Part shown: positions 1 through 12,776 of the stretch, piece after piece
How the letters are laid out: every line of letters starts with the position of its first letter
Numbering within the stretch: the first letter of the stretch is position 1
Notes under the pieces: generated by a model
Told to the model about the DNA's origin: nothing
What the model saw: only the letters and a program-made list of their open reading frames with translations
The model's database searches: none
Position numbers and translations under genes: made by a program
From: Schoenoplectus triqueter
Lineage: Eukaryota > Streptophyta > Magnoliopsida > Poales > Cyperaceae
Assembly: GCA_964058805.1 (NCBI GenBank)
Contig: CAXKVV010000008.1
Location: forward strand, 62,001 to 126,000
Reading direction: 5' to 3'
DNA length: 64,000 bases

Positions 1-741
1 AATTCAAACTTAACAGAAACTAAACTATCTAAAATGAAAACAAAATCCAAACACAATCCGCAAAAAAACCTAAAAAAAATAACAATTACCAACATTAACC
101 GTCTCTACTGTATGACACCTGACTAAAAAGAAACAAACTAAACCACTAAACCCCATTCAAAAACAATTCTATAAAAATACCAATATGTAATGCCAACTTC
201 AATCAATATGAAAAGTCATCTGAAGAAGATATGCAAGGTATCCACAAACCTCTATACCTCACTCCCTGTGTAAAAATTTCATTTGGTCTTCAAATCAATA
301 AAACCCTTCTCTCTCTTTTTTCTCTTCCTAGTTTTTGTTCTTAGCACTGTTGTAGAACTTACTAACACCAAATCCCCATTCTCTGAAAATTCATATATAT
401 CCTCCCTAATTGGCTCAAGATTTATCACCAATAGTTTTACCCTTCTTAATGCATTTACCATCACTAGGTTTCTTTGCTTGCTGCAGAGATGGAGCCATCT
501 CAAGTACTGGAATAATATTCTCCCCAATAGAACATTGCACTTGAGAGGCAAGCTCACCATTATTCCCTTCGTCAATAATACCAGTAACAGTCTGCTCAGA
601 CTCAGACCTTGGCATCTCTTTGATTGGTGTTCTAACCTTTTGAGGAGAGTCTTCAACAACAATCTGACTCACTATTACCCCTTCTAACTTACCTCCTCCT
701 TGAGTCACCATGTAGTAAGGAATACTTATCTGAATCCAGAT
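1..741. other. Left-edge spacer without a recognisable gene
   Basis: No known domain is visible. Two overlapping minus-strand open frames exist (415-750, 111 residues; 279-662, 127 residues, very basic at its C-terminus), but neither shows a motif I recognise. The stretch abuts the truncated 5' side of the hAT transposase remnant, so it may be older repeat DNA into which, or beside which, that element landed. A LINE ORF1 origin crossed my mind but nothing in the residues proves it. Confidence 0.4.
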
Positions 742-2818
742 ATGGGACAAGTAATATGAAACGACATCTGAATAACTGTAGAAAGCGGCCTCGGGAGGCT
801 ATGGAGGCAGTAGCACATGATAAAAAAGTGGATCAAACGGTTTACAGAGAGAAGTTAGCTGAAGCAGTTTTACTTCATGGTTATGCTTTTATGTGGGCTG
901 AGCACAAAGGTGATCGAGCTATTCACTCTTTTTTAAATAATAGCATTAAACCTATTTGTAGAAATACAATGAAAGCAGAATGCTTGAAATTGCACAAAAA
1001 ATATATGGAGAGGGTGAAGAGCATTTTTGAGTCAATTCCAGGGAGAGTATGTTTAACAACTGATTTGTGGATTTCATGGAATACAGAGGGATATCTTTGT
1101 CTTACCGCTCATTACATAGATAATGATTGGAAGTTATGTAGTAAAATCTTAAACTTCCGTCATGTTCCTCCTCCACATAGTGCAATGGTATTGTGTGAAA
1201 TTATCCATGATATGTTAAAAGAGTGGGGTATTAATAGAAAAGTTTTCTCTATAACCATGGATAATGCCCTCAATATGGATAACATGTAAGAGAGATTGCG
1301 TTATCGACTTAGTGCTGGCCATAATTCCCTTATTTGTGGAGGTAATTTTTTTCATATTAGATGTTATGCACATATTTTAAATCTTATTGTCCAAGCAGGA
1401 ATGAAGGTTATAGCTAGATCTATTGAGAAAGTAAGAGAAAGTGTGAAATATGTCAAGGCATCAAAGGCGAGAAGATTAAAATTTAGAGACTATGTTGAGC
1501 ATGTTGGGATTAACAGTTCAAAAGGACTGTGGTTAGATGTGAGTACAAGATGGAATTCAACATTTCATATGCTTGAGAGGGCTATTTTTTATCGCTCGGC
1601 CTTTGAGAGCTTGAGTGCAATGGATAATAATTATATTTACTATCCTACAGACGATGAATGGTCTCGGATTGGGGAAATCCATGAAATTTTAAAACCATTT
1701 TACACAATCACTAATTTATTTTCAGGAAGAGACTATCCCACTGCCAACCTATACTTTGAAAATGTATAGAAGGTCCAAATTTTATTGTCAAAACTAAAAG
1801 ACAGTCCAAGTATGGATATACAAGAAATGGTGGCAGAAATGAGAGCAAAATTTGACAAGTACTGGGGGGAGTATAGTTGTGTTTTATCTTTTGGAGTGAT
1901 ACTTGACCCACGTTACAAATTAGGATTTGTGCGACATTAGTTTCGAAAATTACATGATGAAGGAAAGATGGTTAGAATCAAATTTCAATTCGAGAGCATG
2001 TTCAAAGAGTACTTTGATAATATGCATCGATCAACGAACCCTACTAGAAGAGAAGAAAACTCTGTCATTTCACAACAGTCTCTTGATCATAGCTGTAGTG
2101 TAAGTATTTGTGAATTTACTATTTTTCTTAAGAAATAAACTCACATCCTTTATACATAAAAAAAATAAGCCCACTTTAGTAAACTTAGCATGAGATCTAT
2201 ATTAGAAATGGAATAGCAGTAAAAATCACCCTAGCAGACTATCTTTTATCTGAATTTTGAATTTGAGAAAATTCTTTACTGTCTCATTATTCTTTTTGCA
2301 GTAAATGTGACTAAATAATAATTTTTGTAGGACTACTCTTCTTTTGAAGATGAAGATTCATGTGTAGAAAAGACTGAACTTGATTTATACTTAGCTGAGC
2401 CAAAAAAAAGATCATCGTGAGGAGCTTGATATTCTTGCCTTTTGGAAGGAACATCAAGAAAAATTTCCAGTCTTATCAACAATGGCTCGCGATATTTTAA
2501 GCATACCTATCACGACCGTTGCATCAAAATCATCCTTTAGTATTGGTGGTCGGATTTTAAATAGATGGAGAAGTCGACTTCTACCAGAGAATTGTGAGAT
2601 TTTGATCACTACCCGAAATTGGTTGTATGGATATGAAGGTATGTGAATTTATTTGTACAATTATACTAAAATTATTTTTTGTAAATAATTAAAATACTAT
2701 TTTGGTCATACTTTAGATTTACATCTCAAATATTTATAATTTATTAGCTTATGGTCCCGAAGATGAAGAAGTCAGTAATATTGCGGGAGAAGAGGTTCTC
2801 TTGGCTGCACCAACGTAA
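742..2818 (+). pseudogene. Broken hAT-superfamily transposase (RICESLEEPER/DAYSLEEPER type)
   Basis: Remnant of an hAT DNA-transposon transposase. Three exons can be read: 742-2099 (donor GTAAGT), 2331-2638 and 2748-2818 (stop TAA). Near the start GTSNMKRHLNNC is the tail of a BED zinc finger, whose Cys half is missing. Then come the catalytic-core landmarks CLTTDLWISW, SITMDNA and WLDVSTRWNSTFHML, and near the end the hAT dimerisation block [35 protein letters not shown] and RNWL. The frame is broken by stops at about 1287, 1767 and 1938 and by a one-base slip in an A-run near 2405-2411, so no full transposase can be made. The family is normally about 650-700 residues and moves elements with 8-bp target duplications. 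I could not find this copy's terminal inverted repeats. In domesticated relatives (DAYSLEEPER) the frame is intact; here it is not. Confidence 0.92.
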
Positions 2819-4320
2819 TATGTTCAACCATCAACTTCTCATGCATGAGAAACTAACATGTGGTATGTTCAAATTTTTATATTCAAATCTGTCTTTTACA
2901 GATGAGAAATAAATAATTAAATATAATTACCAACAAATACTTCTTCTTAAATTTGCAGATGTAATATGCACTAAACATGATAATTTATAAATTTCATGAT
3001 TGAGATTGAACTAACTTGTTTTTGTTCTTTATGAAACTCATGTGAAGATACTAGGAAAAATTACAAGCATGTTGTGGTTGTATTTTAGCGTTTTAGCAAA
3101 ATAAAAAAAAATTGTTTGGACCGAGATATGATTGGTGATTTTAAAGTATTTGGCAAATTAAGAGTAGGGTATACTTTTGTATTTTATTTGGATAGAATTG
3201 TTGTAATAGTTTTAGGATATTGCAGTATTTTACTTTGTTAACATAAATGATACTATTGTTGTTTTATTGAAGCACTAGCTGACAATGATGTGCTTTGTTG
3301 TTTTTATGTCTTAGTTGTGATAATAATTTGTTAATTGCATATTTTATATTTGTACTTTGTTTGATTAATTGAATATGTTATTGAGTATTTAACATGTTTT
3401 TTTATATTTGATATGATATTTGTTGTTGGTATTTGTCATATATTCAAAACAAAATTATGTTCTTTTAAATTGTTTAATGTATTTTTCTCAAAAGAATTGT
3501 TCAATGTAATTAGTCATACACTGCGTCTACAACATATCTCAGCTATGCACTCGAGCCGACAAGATATCACCACTTCTTCAATTTCCATCATCTCCTTTTT
3601 ACATCGATTGTATTTTATCAGATGCTCACAAATATTCATTTTTGTGAATGTACTAAAATATCACTTCATGATATTTATAAAATGAATTATACATTGATTG
3701 TGCATATCTGGTGTGCTTAGGCAATAAAATGCATGACAACATAGGATCATAGCATATTTATGTTGTTATTTATGAAATAATATATATAATTTTATAACAT
3801 ATTTCACAAATGGCCTTTTTAGAAAATCACTGCTAACATCTCGATCAAAAAAGGAGAAAAATGTTGTTATAAACATTCAAATTTTAGTGGACTAAATATT
3901 TTAAGCAAAATCTATTAAAAGAAAGAAAAAAGCAACTTTCAACTTTGATTTAATTCATCATAGTTCGTAACATGAAGTGGTCAAATTCCAATATAACTAA
4001 AATATTTGTATACATCAACCGTGCAAAAAAAGATAAAAAAAATGCAAAATCTAACATTTATATTATTATATTGATCTGCTCTAGAAATAACAAACAAAAT
4101 AATCAGAGTTCATAATTAATTAATGATTATAATAAAAGTTGTGATTTATTTTGCTCTATATTCAAATACAGTAAAATGTGTCATATTTGCTCAAAACACC
4201 CTTCAATGCAATACCAAATCATAAAATAATAATAATAGTAATAAAGATAATAATAATGATAACAATAATAATAACAATGAGAATTAAATTGAGTAAATCA
4301 TCAAAAAATCTAGTGACGGC
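2819..4320. other. AT-rich spacer downstream of the hAT remnant
   Basis: No gene is visible. Probably 3' untranslated and subterminal DNA of the hAT element followed by spacer. It contains simple AAT/GAT-type runs around 4225-4275. An open frame at 3413-3685 (90 residues) is hydrophobic low-complexity translation with no motif. Confidence 0.5.
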
Positions 4321-4479
4321 GTACTAGTGTGGTAAATAGAAGTATTATACATCCTGGTCGATTTTTATTCATCATGAATTCATATCAATTTTCAAATTTC
4401 AAATTATTTCAAGTTCAGTCTGAAATGAGATGACTCAGATGAATTTGCAATATCATACATTCGAATTGTTATGGTCAGG

Positions 4480-4800
4480 TTTTTGATTTTGTATCGTTCA
4501 GATTCGGGTCGGGTCAAGAATCGGGTTGTCAGGTTTCAGGTTATTTCGGGTTTCAGGTCCTCTTATATTCGGGTCGGGTCAAGCTTCAAGTTGTCCTATC
4601 TCGTGTTGCTTCGGGTTACGGGTTAATTCGGATCGGATCGGGTTAATTTTTAAATCATTCAACTTTATTTTATCGGGTTTCGGGTCATCTCAAGTCGGGT
4701 CGGATCATATTCGGATTAATTATAATTTCTAAAAAATCAGGTCAGGTCGGTTAAAAATTCGAGTCGGATCGGACGGGTTTTTCGGATCGGGTAAGTTTTG
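4480..4800. repeat. Dispersed repeat built of CGGGT/TCGGA words
   Basis: A run of about 320 bp in which the words CGGGTCGGGTC, TCGGGTT and GGATCGG recur every few bases. The same composition returns at 38785-38912 and 61003-61796. The right edge reads TTTTGCCACCTTA, which resembles an hAT-type end, but no matching left end or target duplication was found. Probably a truncated hAT MITE. Confidence 0.6.
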
Positions 4801-4886
4801 CCACCTTAGTTCCAATACTAACCTTGCCACGTTCTCGTAGGTTTCCGCCTTCTCGCATCCCTCACCTCCAACAGCAATAGCATCAA

Positions 4887-5202
4887 CTAATCGTTGCAAC
4901 TCATCGAGTTTATATCGAATATGATTAGGTCTATGCTCCGATCGGATCGGAACCTCTTGCCTGCAGTAGTATCTCCCATTACAAACTCACGCTGATCTGC
5001 TATTGAGGTGGAAATTAAGCTCAAAAGCTGGCCCACAGATTTCTCCATTGACTGGAGAACGTCTACAACACTCGGATCCATCCCAAATGGACTGGAAAGA
5101 GAGCAGGAGAGAAGTCGCCAGAGGGAGAGAATCGCTGGGTAAAATCACCTCAGAATCGCCCCTTTTTGCCTCAAGAATCGTGCCTCCAGTTTCAGACCTC
5201 AT
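4887..5202 (-). other. Possible small coding fragment, unidentified
   Basis: Two overlapping minus-strand frames (start codons at 5202 and 5081) sit in a patch with clearly higher GC than its surroundings. The second reads MDPSVVDVLQSMEKSVGQLL, helix-like, and could follow an intron ending at a CTCTTTCCAG acceptor near 5098. No family was recognised and the frame ends in AT-rich DNA. It lies about 270 bp beyond the 3' end of the peroxiredoxin gene. It may be the first exon of a lost gene, or chance. Confidence 0.25.
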
Positions 5203-5469
5203 AGAAGTTATTTTGAAATTTTGATGAATATGCCAATAATTGAATTAACCCCATAACAATTCGATATAGGTTCTATAAACATTTCAGTATAACTCTCAAG
5301 GACAAATTACGTTCTCCTCAGAACTCTATACATTTTAATACCAAACAACAAATACATGCTCTCGAGGAGAAATTACATTTCCTCAGCAGACTATACATAT
5401 TAACACTAAACAAACAATGCACGGATACAATTTAAAAGCTAACAAAACAAACAGGAGAAAACGAAGCGC

Positions 5470-7138
5470 TCATAAGCTGGAGAGAATTTTTAGAGTCTCG
5501 CCAATGTGCTTCTCGGGTTGAAACTGATTGTTGTACACCAGTTGTACCACACCTTTCTTGTCAAGCACATACGTCTGTCTTCCAGGCAATGTGCCGAACA
5601 GGTCTGAAGGTACCCCCCAGTCTTTCCTAACTCTGTTTCCTTCATCACTCAACAATGTAAATGGCAATTTGTACTTCTGCGCAAATGCCTGTAATTATGT
5701 CAACATGCAACGATGTATCAGCAACATAGATTAAATCACTGATTTAAATAAAGAAAGACTTCACCAATTAGATGTGGATTGAAAAAAATAACCCTTGAAG
5801 TGTAATTGATTGTTCTTACCTTGTGTGAATTGGGGTCATCACCACTGATGCCTAGTACCATAGCACCAGCCTTCTTAAATTTCTCATATGAATCCCTAAA
5901 TGCACAGGCCTGGGAAAAGAAATTAACATTATGACTACCTATTATCATATCTGACTGTAAGAATAATCTAAAATTGTAATCCAATTCAAAAGTAACTGTA
6001 ATTTCTAGAAAGTAGGTGGCATGTTGGCAAGTCAATAGTCAACAGAATTAGATGACAGCTTAGCATGATTCTTCAATATAATACTGACTGGAAGCAACTT
6101 GGGTATTTTTTAAAAGCCTACCCATGCACATGATTTAAAAATTAGAAACTGAACTGACGCTACTATTGGAAAAATGTAGCTAATAATCTACCTGTTTGGT
6201 GCAGCCAGGTGTCTCGTCAGCTGGATAAAAATATACTATTACTGGGTTTCCTTTAAACTGGGACAGAGAAACATTCTTGCCCTCTTGATTTTTCAATGTG
6301 AAATTAGGCGGGACATCACCTTTGCCCACCTAGAAAGATCCAAAATCAACATTGACAGCTGCATTACACACTAAATGGTATATATAAATGTTTTTTTTGT
6401 TTAAAGCCAATTTTTAGGCATGTCAACATTTTAAATAAAAAACCATTTATATACACAAAGAATTATAAGCATTTGTCAATTTCCGGTTCCCTTTTAATTA
6501 TAATTTCTACACTTTTAGTGAGGTTTTCCTTTAGAAAATGCATGATATCCAAACTGTTAGCTTTGCAACTATTCATAATATCAACCGTGGCATCTTATTT
6601 TGGCGTCGTCCCAACATTGAACTGCATGCATAAGCATAGCAGGAAGGTTACTTGATATTTGAAATATTTTAGAAATATGTTTATTTATTCGTTTTATTTA
6701 ACACTCTTAGCTGATGTGTCCAAGAAGAAAAACAATGCCAAAGAATCAAAGTCAAGATACATATCAACAAGCAAATGAAGTACAACTTGAAATCATGTCA
6801 ACACTACCCAATCACAAGTTTCCGATTAAACTAAATAAATCACATTTTCTTTTTACTTTTCATCAAAACAATCCAACAACTCAACCATGAACAAACCATG
6901 GCACATTACGCTTAAATAGTCAACAGATAAGTTGAACTACCTTGGCACAGATGGGGGATGACAGAGGCACTCTCCTAGGCGCCAATGTAATCGAGGCACG
7001 AGACTTAACAAGCACCGGAAATCTACGGCCGTCGAAGCTGGAATCCAATGGGCGAGACACGATCTGATTGGTTTTCGCTCTTGAGCCAGTGACCTGTGCT
7101 AAGAGGAAGGGGCATTTCGAGAGAGAAGCACAAGCCAT
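5470..7138 (-). CDS. PRXQ: Peroxiredoxin Q, chloroplastic
   Basis: Thiol peroxidase that reduces H2O2 and alkyl hydroperoxides using thioredoxin electrons, in the chloroplast thylakoid lumen or stroma side of photosystem II in known plants. Four exons, all joined in phase 0: 7138-6941, 6329-6192, 5909-5820 and 5688-5470, giving 214 residues (the Arabidopsis protein is about 216). Residues 1-66 are Ser/Arg-rich with few acids, a typical transit peptide. The peroxidatic Cys109 lies in DETPGCTKQ and the resolving Cys114 in ACAFRDSYEKF, split by intron 2; this CX4C spacing is diagnostic of the Q class. LPFTLLSDEGNRVRKDWGVP and GTLPGRQTYVLDKKG complete the AhpC/TSA fold. The start was chosen as the first ATG giving a transit peptide. 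No defect was seen. The gene appears intact and functional. Confidence 0.97.
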
Positions 7139-8068
7139 GGCGTAGCAGCAGTGCCTCAGTCTCTTTTTGGTTTTGGTTTGGTTCGGTAGAGAATAGAGAT
7201 TCTAGAGGGGGGGAAATTGGTCGGGGTTTTGGGATTGGGTTTGGGTGACTGGGCGTAGACGAGGTGCGCCGTCTCACGTGGCCGCTTTCTGACCCTTCGC
7301 TGGGTGCCGTAGAATCTATTGGTGCGTGTTGTCAGGCTTATTGGGCCCATTATGTAGTGGGCCCGATGGCCTTTTATTGCTTGGTGTTAATTCATTGGGC
7401 TTAGTTTTGTGAATTTTCATATATTTTGTGGCTCAGATCTGAGTATCATTGATTGCTCAAAAAAAGTCCTATCAACCTTGCGATGCATTTCATGTAGTAC
7501 TATGAAACTTTCAATGAATAAAGCACATAAACTGACATGTTATGGAGTCAATGAATAAAGCACATAAACTGACATTTTATGGAGTCCAGTTATTTACAGA
7601 AGCAAGTCGTAGTATTATGAAAATCCAAATACAACCATCTTATTATGGATCTGATACAGTTTGTATTTACAGAGACACATGAGGGAATCAACTGCTGCTT
7701 TTTTAAAAGGTGAAAGCATAACACTCAGTTGTTTGCAGTTCCACGCCACAGCATAAACCTTGAATTGAAAATTTATTTATTTTTTTGGATTCATCATTCA
7801 TTAAATAAATAAATAAAATAAAGAATAACAAAACCAGGATAAAACCAACAATGTCCAATTTGAAGAACTAGTACTGAAAGTGAAATACTAATTTGTTCTG
7901 TTATGGCGAGATGAACTGGAAACAGAGAATGAGAACAAATAACCTAAGACAGAACATAGCCAGAAAAGAAAAGAAAACGACGGTGTTAATAAAAACATGG
8001 AAAAAGGAACTGATGAACGGCAAAGCACTCAGTTAATGAAGAGATTCCAGCTGAATTTTTAGCTATTT
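7139..8068. other. Spacer and probable promoter of PRXQ
   Basis: Between the PRXQ start codon and the 3' end of the next minus-strand gene. The first 200 bp upstream of PRXQ are relatively GC-rich, containing CACGTGG near 7276 (a G-box core), which in photosynthesis genes is a common light-response site; function here is inferred. The remainder is AT-rich with a 37-bp tandem duplication. No gene seen. Confidence 0.45.
7511..7585. repeat. 37-bp tandem duplication, two copies
   Basis: The unit containing AATGAATAAAGCACATAAAC and ending TTATGGAGTC occurs twice head to tail with one G/T difference. A recent local duplication in the PRXQ upstream spacer. Confidence 0.9.
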
Positions 8069-11000
8069 TTATGACCTTATCTTAGATTCAGCTCCTTTGA
8101 AAAGAAATGGTGGGAAGGCAAAGAATGAGCGGTGAGCTGCAGAAACAAAGAAAATTGTAGATCAGAAAATCATCCATATTCCACAGGTTTGTGTGATGTA
8201 AAATGGTTGTTTTAAGGTGCAAGATGCTGTAAAGATGATGCAATACTTAGAAAAGTTACTTTGTCTTACAAAATTGAAATACTTACATTTCTGAAAATTT
8301 ACAGATATGCCATCCTCCTTCTGATCATATTTTAACCTAGAAGCAGCTTGGGAGCCAGTTAAAGCAGGAGCTAAAGTGAGAAATGGAAAAAAGAAAGGAG
8401 AAAGCAAGATAAATGAAAGGTTAGTTTCTGAAATCACACCTCAAACAGAAAAATGGAAAGTGAACTTATGATTGTCCCTTAGAATGTAACCCGGATGCAT
8501 CAATAACCCAAGACTTTTTAATTAATTAGCACTATATATATACACATCATCGCCATTTACTAATTTGTTAGTTTGAAACTGTCAAAGAGACAGTTGAGAC
8601 TAAGTAACAAAGCTTAATTTAACTTGAAAAAAATCCACTCTTAGAATCAATTAATAAATAGTAATTGAATTTTGATGCTGTATTATACCTTAAGAAATTA
8701 CTACTGAGAAAAATACTCCTACAACAGTACCATGTTGATAGATTGTTATTTTGATGAAATCTTGTTGAGGAATTGTATCTACACCATCACCAAAATATTT
8801 ATTTAAAATTCACAAAATTTGTACAATCCTACTGCTTGAAACAAATTCAATGTACCTTGTTGACCGAAAGATGGTTGATGATCACTAATATCTGACTCAA
8901 TTTCTTTTCTAGACCCATTCGACTCATGTGTCACCAAGCTCAATTGATTAATCACATTAGAAGCATTATCATTTTCATCATATTTTATAATTGAACTTAA
9001 GCCAGCATGAGGAGATGTCATGTCAATGGCTAATATCTCAGTTACTTTGGTTTTCTTCCCAAAACTTAAAAATCTCTTTATGCCTCTCGGAGAATTTATC
9101 GACTTCGATTCCCACTTCTTTCTCACTCGAATGGTGGTTGGCTCAGGGAGAAACCTGAATGAATTGGAACCGCTTGCATGTGGACTTAGAATTGGAGAAT
9201 CAATCATTGGATCGATTGTTGATCTCGAAAAGGATGTCTCCAAATTAGAGCACCATGATCTTGAACTCGCACCGGATGATTCTCCCTCATCATCAATTGT
9301 GGGGTTTAATATGCTGTTGAGATTACTTACAGTTACAGTGTTATAATTGTTACTTGCATCGTCAGGCTCAAGATTGTTCTGCGCATCATTGTTGTTGTTA
9401 TTTTCATAATTAGGTTCAACATGATCAAGCAACTCAAGGCTCAAACTGGACCGCATGCTCCCAGGTTCTTCAATTTTCTGGTTCAGTACCATCTCTGTTA
9501 AAGTCTCCTGTAGTTTAGGCAATATGTTATCTTCAATTGTGATAATTGGCTCAAAGATTGTGTCAATCCCGGTTTGTGTGGCTTCTTCCAGGGCAGTTTG
9601 GGCCATTCGGCCGTCTTCTTGTGACCCAGAGGTAACAGTACCGCTCTCCTTAACCCTCAAGTTAATGTCAACGGGTTGAGGTGGCCTTTTCTGTGACCCT
9701 TTAATATTATTCTTTTCCCAAACTAAACTCTGACTCTTTGTTAATACCCTTCTTCTAGGAGTTGTTGGTGTTTTGTTTTCTTTACGCAAATCTGAAAATA
9801 TAGCAGCTGAGCAGGCAGGAGATTTGAGCCTCAGTACGCTTCTCATTGCATTTGTCGAGTTCATGCTTGATGATCGTTTCGGGCTCTGAGGTAATGCGGA
9901 GGCGCGAGTGATGGAGGATTGAGAGCTTGATGGTGTACTGGTTTGTGAGGGAGTGCCATATCTTTTTGTGCTCGAATTTGTGCTTTTAGGAGTCCAGTCC
10001 TGTCCTCTCTTTTCATCTGGCGATTCTTTTCTCAACTGTCAGTGTGAAGGGAAAAAAAATGCGTATAAACTGTAAAATAACAAAATCGTTCTTATAGGGA
10101 AAAAAATAACAATTGCATTGTTTACATCTGGGGTAAGGTATTTCATTCATGACAGTTCAAAAATCTTGACAGATTTTGGTGCAGTCGATGAACAAAGGAG
10201 ATTCCTCCAAAATTAACTAATTCAGTGAAATACCAATTACAAACAATGTCAAGCCCAAAATTGAAGTTCTGGGCCTAACAGTTGGACTGCGATATAAATA
10301 AAACATTTCATTGGGCAAGATGGCCACGTAAAATAAGGATTTTGTAATAAAATTAATAAAAAAAGTACATAACTTACACAAGCAAGAGGATTAAGGATCG
10401 TGCTGGGGGCGAAGAAAAATAAATTAAGAAATAAAATAGCAAGTACAGTTTGTATATAGCTGGTTTAGTCTTTACGCATATATAAGTAAAATTATGACGC
10501 TTTTAAGAGCATCGAGTCATGCTCTTAACTAAAAAATATATCTAATTATTTTTAAATTTTGATTTGCTCCCTCAATAAATTATTTATATCAAAATCTTAT
10601 AGAATAAAAAATTTACCATTTTTTATATTTCATAAGTATCTATTTCATATTTTTTAAGATGAACTTAAAATAATTAATCTTTGTATATGAAAATAAGTCA
10701 TTTTAAAAAAAATCTAAAACAAAAACTTAAGAAACTCTAAAAAAATTATATTCTATAAAAATTTTATATAAAAAATTTCTTGAGATACATAATTCGAAAT
10801 TGAGATATGATTAAATATGTTTTTGAGTTAGAAACACAGAAGTGCCGTGCTCTTAATACCAGTGTTATAGTTGAAAACAATCAAGCAGACATCAAAACAG
10901 TTGGAAAAGGTTGGAGGATCCCACTTCTGTGTGGATTATATATTTCTTCATTTAATAATATATTTGAATTTTCAAACTGTATCATGGTAAAATATTTTTT

Positions 11001-12776
11001 CCTTATCATTACAGATTTTAGTTTTTCCATTCGGAAACCAAATACTTTTGTTAAGTTCACCGTGAAATTTCAACTTTTTTTATTTGTCATTTGTTTTCTA
11101 TAATATTACATCAAAATAATTTTGGCTGCAAGTCCATCTGAAATTTGAGTTTCCATAACAGTGTGTAAAATTTTCAAGATACAAAGTACCTCTTTGCGTT
11201 TTAAAAAGTTACTACTACTTCTTTTACAAGGGTAAACATTGTCTTCCAGGACTTCTTTTGTAATATCATCCCTATTATAATTGTACGATATGCCAGTTGC
11301 ACATATTATTTCTTTTATTTCATTAAATTCAGTTGCAGTTATTAGCCAGTCGATCTCTTTAATTTTATCTATCAATGAGACTTGAATAATTGTAGAGAGA
11401 TGACAAATCTAAACCAGTGCGTCAGTATAAAATAATAAATCTGAGATGAATTATAGTTATTAATTCGGGATATCCTTGTTGTCAATGTTTGAAGTCTATC
11501 CCAATAGTTCCAAAAGCAACACCAAATTGTCGTTGTCGTATTTTTGTCAGCTATAAACAGTTATCAATTTTTATATTCACATAAACCCAAACATATATAC
11601 TTAAAATATTCCAAACAAAGACAAAAGGAACAGCATTTGAGAGACTTATTTTTCACTTATATTGCACACCTTTAGAATATTATATTTCAAGTTATTCATC
11701 ATTCTGACTTTACGTACAAATTATATATATATATATAATTTGTATATATATATATATAATTTGTACGTAAAGTCAGAATGATGAATAACTTGAAATATAA
11801 TATTCTAAAGGTGTGCAATATTAGTGAAAAATAAGTCTCTAGTATGTAGAATGTTCCTTGTTTCTTTCTAAATAATTATAAAAGTATCTGACAAATAATT
11901 AAAGAGACCAATTTTCAGATTTTTCTTGTGATGTAAAATATATACAATTTTATTATCAATTATAAATATTTTCAGAAAAAAGTAGAGACAATTTCCGGTG
12001 CATACAGAATGCAAATAATTAAGGTGCAGTTATTTCATCTTAATTTGAATATACGATTCTCCGAGTGCACTAAATTCCTTGCTCCAAAGACATGAATTAA
12101 TGGTGTCAATTTGGTGGGGCTTTAGAAACACCAATTTCTGGAATATTTGCTGCCTTCATAAAAGTTAATAAGCAAAAACGAAAAATATTATATAATGTCA
12201 ACAGTGAAAACAGAAAAACTTCTATCATTTCAAGACGTACGCATTCCTATGCAATAGCCAATTGGTACACATTGAATTTTTAAACAGAAAATTCAAAAAA
12301 AAAATCTACCGAGTATACAATTTAAACAATGGAAAACATTGATCAAGATAGGAATATCAGAAAAATCATGCATGAAAAATGAAAACAAACAGAAACACAA
12401 GCTATCATACCTCCACAGTTTTCTTCTGTGCCGACGGAGACGGTGTCCGCATCGGTACTACCCTCCCTGCTCCACCAAACTGCACTGCCATCTCAGCCTG
12501 TCTCTTCTCCAGTTTCTCCCACAAGCCCGTCATCTCATCTTGCTTTCTATCTATTCGAAGACTCAACTGTTCTCTCAGTTTCACATCCCTTATTTTCATG
12601 TACCTCTCATATACCTCGCCTCTCTGACCGTCTTTCTTCTCACCTGGAGCCGGCTCATCTTTCGTCTGATCCAATTTTTCAATTTTCTTTTTGTAGCTTG
12701 CAAAATGCTTCTCCAGCTCTCCGGCCTTCGCCCACAGTTCGGCCGTCAGTTGCTGACGCCTGGATTGATGCATCAT
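8069..12776 (-). CDS. COP1-interacting protein 7-related protein
   Basis: Four exons with matching phases: 12776-12411, 10035-8856, 8370-8287 and 8136-8069, giving 565 residues. Exon 1 encodes a charged helix, including YMKIRDVKLREQLSLR and KLEKRQAEMAVQF, matching the conserved R-D-x-K-L-R-E ... R-A-E-M helix of plant CIP7-like proteins. Exon 2 is a long disordered Ser/Thr/Asn-rich stretch with basic patches (SPKRSSSMNST, TPTTPRRRV) and the signature SPRGIKRFLSFGKKTK near residue 440. Exons 3 and 4 give the conserved tail ending HRSFFAFPPFLFKGAESK. Relatives act in light signalling as partners of the E3 ligase COP1 or as poorly described nuclear or membrane-edge proteins; the exact role here is unknown. 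At 565 residues it lacks the N-terminal half of true CIP7 (about 1000 residues), so it belongs to the shorter relatives or has lost 5' exons. Intron 1 (2375 bp) hosts two fold-back elements. Confidence 0.85.
10503..10856. repeat. Fold-back element, diverged copy, in intron 1 of the CIP7-like gene
   Basis: About 354 bp with long inverted arms. The left arm begins AAGAGCATCGAGTCATGCTC and the right arm ends GTGCCGTGCTCTT; inside, both arms share TAAxTATxTTTxAAxTTxxx and a TTTTTTAAGATGA / TCATTTTAAAAAA core. It aligns by eye with the copy at 35116-35459. It lies wholly within an intron and appears to have been spliced out harmlessly. Confidence 0.7.
11640..11840. repeat. Near-perfect 201-bp palindrome (hairpin MITE) in intron 1
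   Basis: The left arm from AGAGACTTATTTTTCACT matches the reverse complement of the right arm ending AGTGAAAAATAAGTCTCT almost base for base, with one visible mismatch, around a TA-rich centre near 11740. The arm includes TACGTACAAATTATATATAT. No clear target duplication was found. A transcript of the host gene crossing this intron would form a stem of about 95 bp. The near identity of the arms implies recent origin or gene conversion. Confidence 0.93.
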
